Assembly: GCA_910585385.1 (NCBI GenBank)
Contig: CAJUDV010000042.1
Span: forward strand, 1-17,893
Reading direction: 5' to 3'
Origin: an uncultured Oscillibacter sp.
Lineage (GTDB): Bacteria > Bacillota > Clostridia > Oscillospirales > Oscillospiraceae
Length of the DNA stretch: 17,893 nucleotides
In this document: in pieces, positions 1-6,843 of the stretch
Position numbering within the stretch: the first letter of the stretch is position 1
Layout of the letters: every line of letters starts with the position of its first letter
Notes under the pieces: model-generated
The model's database searches: none
The model's input: only the letters and a program-made list of their open reading frames with translations
Told to the model about the DNA's origin: nothing
Translations under genes and position numbers: made by a program

Positions 1-1257
1 AACGAACTTTACGCCCGAGATACCGCCAAGAAAATCAAGTCCACGTTCAAAATGAAAGGTGAGAGCGGCAGGCACCTCACCACAAATCCTCCGTTCGGCT
101 ACGTCAAGGACGAGCAGGATAAGGACGAGTGGCTGATCGATGAGGAAGCCGCTAAAACGGTTCGGTACATCTTCAAGCTGTGCTGTGACGGCTTTGGCCC
201 CACGCAGATCGCCAACCGGCTGAGACAGGAACAGGTGCTCACCCCCACGGCGTACAAGGCCCAACAGCGGGGCGAACTGCTCCCAGAGCGGCCCTTCCAG
301 TGGGCGCAAAAAACCGTATCCGGGATTTTGGACAAGGTGGAGTACCTGGGCCATACGGAGAATTTCAAGACCGCATCCAAGAACTATCGCAGCAAGAAGC
401 GGGTCAAGACCGCCAGGGAAGAACGCAAGCTGTTCCGGGATACCCACCCGGCCATCGTGGATGAACACACCTTCCAGGTGGTACAGGAGATACGCGCCCA
501 CCGCCACAGGCCAACGGCTACGGGAAAGGTCAGCATTTTCTCCGGCAAGGTGTTCTGCGCCGACTGCGGGGCCAAGCTGCAATACAACACGGCAAACAAC
601 TTTTCAGCGAATCAGGATTTCTTCAACTGCGGCAACTACCGCAGCAACACTGGGACTTGTACTGCCCACTTTATCCGGGCGGTGACGCTGGAGAAGATCG
701 TGTTGGCCCACATGAAGCGTGTCCTGGCCTACGTCCAGCAGTTTGAAACGGCTTTTGTCAAACGGGAAATGGAGAAAGTCAACCTCAAGCGCCAGACCTC
801 CGTGGAAAAGGCTAAACTGGATATTGTGACGCTGAAGCGGCGGGACGAGGACTTGGATGTGCTGTTCAAGCGCATCTACGAGGACATGGTGGCGGGACGG
901 CTCAGCCCGGAGCGGTTTGACAAGCTCTCCGCGCAGTATGAGGAGGAGCAGAAGCAGGTACGGCAGGTCATTGGGGAGTTGCAATCGCTGATCGACGATG
1001 GTGAGCAGGAAGCCCATGACCTCCGGCAATTCCTGAAAAGTGTCCGCAAGTACACCGACCCGGAAAAACTGACGGCGGAAATGCTGAACGAACTGGTTGA
1101 CAAGATCATCGTCCACGCTCCCGACAAGAGCAGTGGGCACCGCAGGCAGAAGATTGAGATTTACTACAAGGCCGCCGGGATCATCGACATCGCTGACGAC
1201 CTCTGTGAAGCCGGGGACGGCAGAGGGCAGTGGCGTAGAAATCGAAAAACGGCCTGA
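1..1257 (+). CDS. Large serine recombinase (site-specific integrase), N-terminus cut by window edge
   Basis: The frame is open from base 1, so this is a partial gene; the N-terminal catalytic resolvase domain with the nucleophilic serine lies outside the window. The fragment (418 residues) starts with the linker that follows the catalytic domain (NELYARDTAKKIK) and then carries a Recombinase domain (about residues 40-175, with the NPPFGY motif). A zinc ribbon with CADCG and later Cys residues (about 185-225) is followed by a charged coiled-coil region (about 250-330). It ends with a DUF4368-like tail (LNELVDKIIVHAPDKSSGHR). Enzymes of this family integrate and excise clostridial conjugative or mobilisable elements (TnpX-like). 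It is the only plus-strand gene and converges on the aro operon. The element therefore probably extends to the left, with its right end just downstream. Family assignment is secure; which element it belongs to cannot be seen. Confidence 0.93.
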   Translation, partial: NELYARDTAKKIKSTFKMKGESGRHLTTNPPFGYVKDEQDKDEWLIDEEAAKTVRYIFKLCCDGFGPTQIANRLRQEQVLTPTAYKAQQRGELLPERPFQWAQKTVSGILDKVEYLGHTENFKTASKNYRSKKRVKTAREERKLFRDTHPAIVDEHTFQVVQEIRAHRHRPTATGKVSIFSGKVFCADCGAKLQYNTANNFSANQDFFNCGNYRSNTGTCTAHFIRAVTLEKIVLAHMKRVLAYVQQFETAFVKREMEKVNLKRQTSVEKAKLDIVTLKRRDEDLDVLFKRIYEDMVAGRLSPERFDKLSAQYEEEQKQVRQVIGELQSLIDDGEQEAHDLRQFLKSVRKYTDPEKLTAEMLNELVDKIIVHAPDKSSGHRRQKIEIYYKAAGIIDIADDLCEAGDGRGQWRRNRKTA

Positions 1258-1260
1258 AAA

Positions 1261-1296
1261 GGCAGGACTGTGACCTTTTACAGTCACAGTCCTGCC
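1261..1296. terminator. Perfect 14-bp hairpin just after the recombinase stop
   Basis: GGCAGGACTGTGAC (1261-1274) pairs perfectly with GTCACAGTCCTGCC (1283-1296) around an 8-base loop, 3 bp after the recombinase stop codon. On the plus strand no T-run follows, so it is not a classical intrinsic terminator for the recombinase. On the minus strand it is followed by TTTTC. It may be a transcript-end stabiliser, a weak terminator or an element-end structure; the hairpin itself is certain and the role is not. Confidence 0.5.
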
Positions 1297-1369
1297 GTAC
1301 ATAGAATACTTCGTTGCGGCACCTTGCCTAATGCGGCAGCTCTCTTCTTTCGTGGGCGGAACGCGGACT

Positions 1370-1429
1370 AAGGTTTTCGTCCACCTTTTTCAAAAGGTGG
1401 CGAGGGTGCAGGGGGGCGGAACTCCCTGC
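1370..1429 (+). repeat. Hairpin repeat, copy 1
   Basis: This stretch reads AAGGTTTTCGTCCACC, then a hairpin CCACCTTTT/AAAAGGTGG (1381-1400), then GCGAGGGTGCAGGG and a second hairpin GCAGGG/CCCTGC (1408-1413 with 1424-1429). About 39 of the first 44 positions match the reverse complement of the copy ending at 1693. It lies in plus orientation, as if downstream of a plus-strand gene. It is likely a dispersed intergenic repeat; copy number in the genome cannot be seen here. Confidence 0.6.
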
Positions 1430-1545
1430 GGGGATTCCGCCGCAAAGTAGTAAAATCTGCCGCAGCAAGCGAGATCAGAGGATGTGCGGCGTCCATGATT
1501 TTTGCGTGAGGGGGCTCTTCAATATGAAAGAGAAGTCATCCTTCC

Positions 1546-1588
1546 GCAAAACAGCTCCTGCCGTCTTCGGCGGCAGGAGCTGTTTTGC
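1546..1588. terminator. Bidirectional intrinsic terminator between recombinase and aro operon
   Basis: An 18-bp perfect stem runs from 1546-1563 to 1571-1588 around a 7-base loop. Each arm ends in AAAA/TTTT, so transcripts from either direction see a GC-rich stem closing into TGTTTTGC. It is well placed to end the aro operon from the right and anything arriving from the recombinase side on the left. Confidence 0.8.
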
Positions 1589-1637
1589 TGCTATTGCTCA
1601 TCTACTGCCGCTCTGCGGCATTTCTGCGGGGGATTTT

Positions 1638-1693
1638 GCAGGGGCTCTGCCCCTGCACCCCGCCAGCTTTTGAAAAAGCTGGACCAAAACTTT
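1638..1693 (-). repeat. Hairpin repeat, copy 2 (inverted relative to copy 1)
   Basis: Read on the minus strand it begins at the last base of the aroQ stop codon with AAAGTTTTGGTCCAGC. It continues through a hairpin CCAGCTTTT/AAAAGCTGG (1663-1682) and then GGGGTGCAGGGG, and closes with a perfect 8-bp hairpin GCAGGGGC/GCCCCTGC (1638-1656). Compared with copy 1, one stem base pair is swapped on both arms (CCACC..GGTGG against CCAGC..GCTGG), a compensatory change that argues for selection on the folded form. Confidence 0.65.
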
Positions 1694-2118
1694 TATCGCA
1701 CCAGCATACGAAGCGCCTCCAAATACCCCGGCAGTCCGTGTCCCCGGACGGTCCCCACACAGGCCTCCCGAATATAGGAGACGTGCCGGAACTCCTCCCG
1801 GCTGTCCGGGTCGGAGACGTGGACCTCTACCGTGGGAATGCCCACGGCCTTTACGGCGTCCAGCAGAGCCACGCTGGTGTGGGTATAGGCGGCGGGGTTG
1901 ATGACGATGCCGTCCACCTTGTCAAAATAGGCCTGCTGAATGGCGTCCACCAGGGCTCCCTCGTGGTTGGACTGGAAGAAGCCGACCTCCGCGCCCAGCC
2001 GGCCGGCCTCTTCCCGGATCATGGCCTGTAAGTCCTCGTAGGTGGCGCTGCCGTAGATCTCCGGCTGGCGGATGCCCAGCATGTTCATATTGGGGCCGTT
2101 AATCACCAGAATTTTCAT
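1693..2118 (-). CDS. aroQ: 3-dehydroquinate dehydratase, type II
   Basis: This cytoplasmic enzyme dehydrates 3-dehydroquinate to 3-dehydroshikimate, shikimate step three. At 141 residues it has the usual type II length and carries the family hallmarks: NGPNMNMLGIRQPEIYG near the N-terminus (Asn10, Arg17 and the catalytic Tyr22), NPAAYTHTS (Asn74, His80), His100 in VEVH, and Arg111. These positions correspond to the active-site set known from the Mycobacterium tuberculosis enzyme, with an offset of one or two. The SDPDSREE stretch replaces the commoner SN-x-x-AREE. The ATG overlaps the end of the aroE-aroK fusion by 20 bp and has a GGAGG site upstream, so translation is likely coupled. It is the last gene of the operon; the repeat and terminator at 1546-1693 follow. 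Confidence 0.97.
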   Translation of the reverse strand: MKILVINGPNMNMLGIRQPEIYGSATYEDLQAMIREEAGRLGAEVGFFQSNHEGALVDAIQQAYFDKVDGIVINPAAYTHTSVALLDAVKAVGIPTVEVHVSDPDSREEFRHVSYIREACVGTVRGHGLPGYLEALRMLVR

Positions 2119-3406
2119 GGAAATCCCTCCAAATCAGCTCAGCGGTTTCCTCCGGAGCCGCGCTGTTGGCAACCGCCACATCGGCGGCGGCGCTGTACAG
2201 CGGCTTTCGGACCAGGTACATCTCCTCCAGGCCGCCCTTTTGAGACAGGGGACGGCCGTCGGTGGGCAGTTCCTCCAGCGAGCGCCGGAGGAAGTATACC
2301 CGTCCGGCGCGGCGCATGGCGGCCCGGTTTTCCGCCCGGAGCACCGCCCCGCCGCCGGTGGCGACCACCTGGCCGCTCTGGGCGCAGACCTCGGCCAGGA
2401 CCCGGGCCTCCAGCTCCCGGAAGGCCTCCTCGCCCTCGGTCTGGAAGATGTACGGGATGGGCCTGCCCGCCCGGCGGACGATCTCCTCGTCCAGGTCCAC
2501 AAAGGGCTTGCCGGACAGCTGGGCCAGCGCCCGGCCCACGGTGGTCTTGCCGCAGCCGGGCATCCCCACCAGCACAAGGTTGGTCCGGTCCTGCCAGAGC
2601 CGGGTGACAATATTCTCTGTCTCGCCGTCGGGGATGGTTTTGCCGAAAAACAGCTCCTCCGCCCGCTTTGCCTGGTGGACCAGCATAGACAGTCCGCCGG
2701 TGTACCGGACGCGCCGAAGGCCGGAGCCCGGCGGCTCCGGCATATCCGCCTCCGCCCGGTGCCGGGCCGCCCGGTCCAGCTCCTCCGCCTGGAGCAGGAG
2801 ATTTGTCCGGCCGGGGTTGTAGACAACATCGGCGACCGCCGAGATGTTTGGCAGCAGCCGTAGGTCCACGGGCTGCCCCTCCACATGGGGCCACATGCCC
2901 ACGGGGGTGGTGTTGACGAGGACCTCGGCGCCGGCGTGGCGCTGGGGGAGGTTTTCATAGTTGTCCGGGCCCGTCCGGGAGACCACCGTGATCTCCCGGG
3001 CCCCCTCCTGCCGGGCAGCGGCCTGGGCCGTCAGGGAGGCCCCGCCGCTGCCCAGGATGACCACTTTCTTTCCCACAAGAGAGATTTTCGCCCGGCGGAG
3101 CATGTAGAGAAAGCCGTCGATGTCTGTGTTGTACCCGTACAGCCCTCCGTCCCGGCGGACCAGGGTGTTGACGCTGCCGATGGCCTCCGCCGCCGGGTCA
3201 ATCACGTCACAGAATTGCATCACATCCCGCTTGTAGGGGATGGTGACGTTCAATCCGCCGACGTCCTCCCGGCGGAGGAAGTCCTCCAGCCGCTCCGGCT
3301 CCAGCTCAATAAGCCGGTAGCTCTCACAGCCCAGAGACTTGTGGATGGGCGCGGACCAGCTGTGCCCCAGCGTTCGGCCCAGCAGGCCGTAGAGTTTCCC
3401 GCTCAT
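2099..3406 (-). CDS. aroE-aroK: Bifunctional shikimate dehydrogenase / shikimate kinase fusion
   Basis: One 435-residue chain carries two consecutive shikimate enzymes. Residues 1-255 are shikimate dehydrogenase: SWS at 16-18, NVTIPYK with catalytic Lys59, Asn80, catalytic Asp95, a nucleotide-binding GSGGAS loop (119-124), SRTG (143-146) and GGLSMLVHQA (237-246). Residues 275-435 are shikimate kinase: Walker A GMPGCGKTT (281-289), the DLD acid pair (304-306), FRELE (329-333), GGG (351-353), Arg385 in GRPL, and Arg400 in the lid region. It should reduce 3-dehydroshikimate with NADPH and then phosphorylate shikimate. Residues 209-236 form an extra basic, proline-containing segment where most AroE proteins have about ten residues. 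The fusion order follows the pathway order. It starts 3 bp after pheA stops and overlaps aroQ by 20 bp. Confidence 0.95.
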   Translation of the reverse strand: MSGKLYGLLGRTLGHSWSAPIHKSLGCESYRLIELEPERLEDFLRREDVGGLNVTIPYKRDVMQFCDVIDPAAEAIGSVNTLVRRDGGLYGYNTDIDGFLYMLRRAKISLVGKKVVILGSGGASLTAQAAARQEGAREITVVSRTGPDNYENLPQRHAGAEVLVNTTPVGMWPHVEGQPVDLRLLPNISAVADVVYNPGRTNLLLQAEELDRAARHRAEADMPEPPGSGLRRVRYTGGLSMLVHQAKRAEELFFGKTIPDGETENIVTRLWQDRTNLVLVGMPGCGKTTVGRALAQLSGKPFVDLDEEIVRRAGRPIPYIFQTEGEEAFRELEARVLAEVCAQSGQVVATGGGAVLRAENRAAMRRAGRVYFLRRSLEELPTDGRPLSQKGGLEEMYLVRKPLYSAAADVAVANSAAPEETAELIWRDFHENSGD

Positions 3407-3409
3407 GGG

Positions 3410-4546
3410 TCACACTTCCGTGTAGCTGCCCAGGAACTGGAACTGGGCGCAGCTGCGCTCCATCTCCTCCAGCATGGCCAGGACGCTGGGGTCCTGGACG
3501 CTGGCCTCCAGCTCCAGGAAGAAGATGAACTCAAAGTCGCTGCCCGCCACAGGGCAGGACTCCAGCTTGGTCATGTTGATGTCCAGGGCCGCCAGCTTGG
3601 AGAGAATGTCGTACAGCGCGCCGGGCTTGTTCTCAAAGGCGATGATGAGGCTGACACGATTGGCTCCGGCGTAGATCACCGGCTTTTTGGTGACGCAGAT
3701 GAAGCGGGTATAGTTGTTGTCGCTGTCCTGAATGTTCCCATTGACGCACTCCAAGCCGTACAGCGCGGCGCAGGGGTGGGAGGAGATGGCGGCGGCGCGG
3801 CGGCTGCCGCTCTCGGCCACCATCTTGGCGGCGGCGGCGGTGTTGCCGCAGGGAATGACCTTCACATCCTTGAGGCCTCCCAGGAATTTGGAGCACTGGC
3901 CGATGGCCTGCTCGTGGGAGTAGATCTCGGTGATGTCCTCCGGCCTCACCCCGGGCAGGGCCAGCAGCTCGTGGCGGATGCACAGCCGGGCGGAGCGGAC
4001 AATGGAGAGGTCGTGCTCCTGGAGCAGCTGGTACACCGCCCGGACGGAGCCGTTGGAGCTGTTCTCAATGGGCAGCACGCCGAACTTGCACAGGCCCGAC
4101 TCCACGGCGGCGGCCACCGCCTGGAAGCTCTTGACGTACATGATGTTTCCCCGTGGCAGCAGCCGGTCGCAGGCCACCTGGGAGTTGGCGCCCTCTACGC
4201 CTTGGCAGGCCACAAGGCCCGTCTGGGGGAAGATCTCGCCGCCGTCTTTCAGGGCGGCCTCCACCCGCTCCGCCACGCGGGTGGGGACGGAGATCAGCTC
4301 CGCCTGACGGGACCGGGCCAGCTCGAAGAGGGTGGAGTACAGGTGGTAGGCGTAGCGCTCTTTGTCCCCGGCACGCTCCGTGACCTTGGCCAGGATCTCC
4401 CGTTCCCGCTGCTTGTTGAGGATGGGCAGATGGTGCTGGTTCTTATAGGAGGCCACCTCTTCGCTCAGGGCCATGCGCTCCAGGAAGAGGGACAGCAGCT
4501 GGTCGTCTACGGCGTCGATTTTCGCGCGAATCTCAGAAAGTTCCAT
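3410..4546 (-). CDS. pheA: Chorismate mutase / prephenate dehydratase (P-protein)
   Basis: This bifunctional enzyme converts chorismate to prephenate and then to phenylpyruvate, the committed route to phenylalanine. It is 378 residues, close to the E. coli P-protein. Residues 1-90 form an AroQ-class chorismate mutase with Arg7, Arg24, Lys35, Arg47 and Glu48, matching the E. coli catalytic set with a constant offset of four. Residues about 108-290 form prephenate dehydratase, with PIENSSNGSV and the catalytic TRF motif at 280-282. Residues about 298-378 form an ACT regulatory domain. The Phe-binding motifs read GALY (309-312) and ESCP (329-332), the latter differing from the usual ESRP. The ATG follows GGAGGG and overlaps aroC by 14 bp; aroE-aroK begins 3 bp after the stop. 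Feedback inhibition by Phe is expected, but the ESCP change makes it uncertain. Confidence 0.96.
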   Translation of the reverse strand: MELSEIRAKIDAVDDQLLSLFLERMALSEEVASYKNQHHLPILNKQREREILAKVTERAGDKERYAYHLYSTLFELARSRQAELISVPTRVAERVEAALKDGGEIFPQTGLVACQGVEGANSQVACDRLLPRGNIMYVKSFQAVAAAVESGLCKFGVLPIENSSNGSVRAVYQLLQEHDLSIVRSARLCIRHELLALPGVRPEDITEIYSHEQAIGQCSKFLGGLKDVKVIPCGNTAAAAKMVAESGSRRAAAISSHPCAALYGLECVNGNIQDSDNNYTRFICVTKKPVIYAGANRVSLIIAFENKPGALYDILSKLAALDINMTKLESCPVAGSDFEFIFFLELEASVQDPSVLAMLEEMERSCAQFQFLGSYTEV

Positions 4547-5624
4547 GATTTCCCTCCAACAGTAAGTCTAGCAGTACGGCGGCGGTCACCGCCTCCACCA
4601 CCGGGACGGCCCGGTGGGCGATGCAGGGGTCGTGACGGCCGCGGATCTGCAATTCCGTGTTCTCCATGGCGGACAGGCTGACGGTTTTTTGCAGTTTTCC
4701 AATGGACGGCGTGGGCTTGAACGCCACCCGCAGGACGATGGGCATTCCCGTGGTGATGCCGCCCAGGACGCCGCCGGCATGGTTGGTCTCCGTGCAGGTG
4801 CGATTCTCTTCCATGACGAAGGGGTCGTTGTTTTCCGAGCCCCGGAGCCGGGCGGCGTGGAAGCCCTCGCCGAACTCCACGCCCTTCACGGCGGGAATGC
4901 CGAACAGGGCCGCGGCCAGGCGGCTCTCCACCCCGTCAAACATGGGCTCGCCCAGTCCGGCGGGCAGGCCGGTGGCGGCGCACTCGACGGTGCCGCCCAC
5001 GCTGTCCAGGGATTCTTTGGCGGCCAGAATGGCGGCCTGCATGGCCTCCCCGGCGTGGTCGCTGAGAACGGGGAAGGGCTTGGCCGCCAGGGCGTCGAAG
5101 AGCTCCTTGGCGGGGTGCGGGGGAAAGAGCATATCCTGGGCATAACCCACAGAGGACAGGTGGGCCCCCACATAGATTCCCCGGCGGGCCAGAATCTGCT
5201 TGGCGATCCCCCCGGCGATGCACAGCGGCGCGGTGAGCCGCCCGGAGAAGTGTCCGCCCCCCCGCATGTCGGCGCGGCCCTTCCACTTCACCCAGGCGGT
5301 GTAGTCGGCGTGGCCGGGGCGGGGCTTGTCCCGGAGCTCCGCGTAGTCCGACGAGTGCTGGTCGCTGTTCCAGATGACGGCGCACAAGGGCGCGCCGCAG
5401 GTCCTGCCCTCCTCCAGCCCCGAGAGGAACTCCGGCACATCGGCCTCCTTCCGGGCGGTGGAGAGGGGGCTCCTCCCCGGTCTCCGGCGGTCTAAGAACC
5501 GCTGGAGCTCCTCCAGGTCAATCTCCTCCCCGGCGGGCAGGCCGTCGATGTTCACCCCGATGGCCCTGCCGTGGGACTGGCCGAAGACGCTGACGCGCAG
5601 AATGCTGCCGAACTCAGAGGACAC
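4533..5624 (-). CDS. aroC: Chorismate synthase
   Basis: This enzyme catalyses the last shikimate step, 5-enolpyruvylshikimate-3-phosphate to chorismate, using reduced FMN. With the start chosen here it has 363 residues, typical for the family. Family blocks are SVFGQSHG (His18), RRRPG (46-50), RGGGHFSGRLTAP, the FMN-site block GGITTGMPIVLRVAFKPTPS, and the C-terminal GRHDPCIAHRAVPVVEA. An in-frame ATG 24 bases further upstream exists. The GTG at 5624 is preferred because it gives the family-typical N-terminus SSEFG and sits 6 bases after GGGAGGTG, whereas the upstream ATG would have that site inside its own coding region. The gene overlaps the end of aroA by 11 bp and the start of pheA by 14 bp. 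Confidence 0.95.
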   Translation of the reverse strand: MSSEFGSILRVSVFGQSHGRAIGVNIDGLPAGEEIDLEELQRFLDRRRPGRSPLSTARKEADVPEFLSGLEEGRTCGAPLCAVIWNSDQHSSDYAELRDKPRPGHADYTAWVKWKGRADMRGGGHFSGRLTAPLCIAGGIAKQILARRGIYVGAHLSSVGYAQDMLFPPHPAKELFDALAAKPFPVLSDHAGEAMQAAILAAKESLDSVGGTVECAATGLPAGLGEPMFDGVESRLAAALFGIPAVKGVEFGEGFHAARLRGSENNDPFVMEENRTCTETNHAGGVLGGITTGMPIVLRVAFKPTPSIGKLQKTVSLSAMENTELQIRGRHDPCIAHRAVPVVEAVTAAVLLDLLLEGNHGTF

Positions 5625-6837
5625 GGACGTCACCTCCCAGGGTTTCATAGTCCCGCCAGAAATTGGGATAGGATTTTTTCACCGCCTCGGCGCCCCGGAT
5701 GGTCACGGGCCCCTGACAGCGGGTGGCGGCGATGGCCGCCGCCATGACGATGCGGTGGTCGTTGGCCCCGTCCACCGCGCCGCCGGGAAGGGTGGAGACG
5801 CCGTAGACCGTCAGTCCCTCCGCCTCCTCCGATACCGCGCCCCCCAGGGCCTTGAGCATCTGGGAGACGGTGGAGAGGCGGTCGCTCTCTTTCAGCCGGA
5901 GCCGGGCGGCGTGGGTGAAATGGGTGGTGCCCCGGCGAACCGCCGCCATCACCGCCAGGGGCGGCAGCAGGTCCGGGCAGTCCGAGAGGTCGATGGAGAC
6001 GGTGCCGTCCTGGGACAGCCTCTTGCAGTGGGACACCACCGCCGCGTCCCCCTGGGAGGACTGGCCGCTGAGGCCCCGGAGCCGCAGGCTGCTTCCCAGG
6101 GTGATGGCGGCGTACCAGAAGGCGGCCTGGGACCAGTCCGCCTCTACAGCGGCCTCAAAGGGGCAGTAGACCCCCGGCGTGACGCCAAAGCCATTGAGCT
6201 GAGGGGAGTAGCGCACCCGGATGCCGCAGCGCTCCAGCACGCCCATGGTCATGGAGACGTAGGAGGCGGACTCCAGCGCCGTGGTGCTGACGATGATGCT
6301 GGGCCCGTCCAGCAGAGGCAGGGCCATGAGCAGGCCTGTAAAGAACTGGCTGGACACGTTTCCCGGCAGGCGGTACTCGCCGGGAGCCAGCTGCCCCTGG
6401 ACGGTGAGAACGCCGTCCCGCTGCTCCCAGGCGATGCCCCGCTGCTGAAACAGGTCCATGTAGGGCTGCTGGGGGCGCTCCATCAGCCGGCCCCGGCCGG
6501 TGAAAACGCCGCCCTGCCCTGCCGCCATGGAGATGGGGATCAGGAAGCGGAGCGTGGACCCGGACTCGCCGCAGTCGAATCGGGGCAGGTTTCCGAAGGG
6601 CTGGCGAATGTCGCCGGCGCCGGTGACCCGCAGCCCGTCCTCCGTTGTCTCCCAAAAGGCCCCCAGGGCCTGCATGCAGCGCAGGGTGGCCTCAATGTCC
6701 TGGGAGAAGGCGAGATTTTTGATGGTGCTGGAGCCCGCCGCCAGGGCGGCGGCGATCACCAGCCGGTGGGCCAGGGACTTGCTGGGGGGCGGCGTCACCA
6801 CGCCGGAGAGCCGCCGGGGATGAATGCGGACGTCCAT
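5614..6837 (-). CDS. aroA: 3-phosphoshikimate 1-carboxyvinyltransferase (EPSP synthase)
   Basis: This enzyme joins phosphoenolpyruvate to shikimate-3-phosphate. At 407 residues it is slightly shorter than the E. coli enzyme (427). Visible motifs are PPSKSLAHR (Lys20, Ser21, Arg25), CGESGSTLRF (89-98), SSQF (162-165), DCPDLLPP with the catalytic Asp289, RLKESDR (Glu317, Arg320), DHR and VKKSYPNF. The PEP-site loop reads GESGSTLRF, not the class I form with NAGTAMRP; the position of E. coli Pro101 is Phe98, so sensitivity to glyphosate cannot be predicted from sequence. It begins 6 bp after the aroB stop, with the GGAGG site inside the end of aroB, and its last 11 bp overlap aroC. Confidence 0.96.
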   Translation of the reverse strand: MDVRIHPRRLSGVVTPPPSKSLAHRLVIAAALAAGSSTIKNLAFSQDIEATLRCMQALGAFWETTEDGLRVTGAGDIRQPFGNLPRFDCGESGSTLRFLIPISMAAGQGGVFTGRGRLMERPQQPYMDLFQQRGIAWEQRDGVLTVQGQLAPGEYRLPGNVSSQFFTGLLMALPLLDGPSIIVSTTALESASYVSMTMGVLERCGIRVRYSPQLNGFGVTPGVYCPFEAAVEADWSQAAFWYAAITLGSSLRLRGLSGQSSQGDAAVVSHCKRLSQDGTVSIDLSDCPDLLPPLAVMAAVRRGTTHFTHAARLRLKESDRLSTVSQMLKALGGAVSEEAEGLTVYGVSTLPGGAVDGANDHRIVMAAAIAATRCQGPVTIRGAEAVKKSYPNFWRDYETLGGDVRVL

Positions 6838-6843
6838 AGGGCA

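Larger units (their letters stand above)
1258..1692. other. Gene-free junction between recombinase and aro operon
   Basis: No reading frame here has a plausible ribosome site and family match. The stretch holds the hairpin after the recombinase, a 7-base direct repeat TGCGGCA (1315-1321 and 1332-1338), two inverted copies of a hairpin repeat (1370-1429 and 1638-1693), a short TGCCGC/GCGGCA hairpin (1606-1620) and a strong bidirectional terminator (1546-1588). The right attachment site of the mobile element probably lies between about 1258 and 1545, but no attachment core can be identified without the left end or an empty site. Confidence 0.6.

Noticed and set aside
2699..2782. Possible double frameshift in the AroE part of the fusion
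   Set aside because: The alternative frames across this stretch do not resemble AroE, so an in-frame insertion is more likely.
5625..5648. Upstream ATG for aroC
   Set aside because: The GTG at 5624 has a ribosome site at the right distance and gives the family-typical N-terminus.
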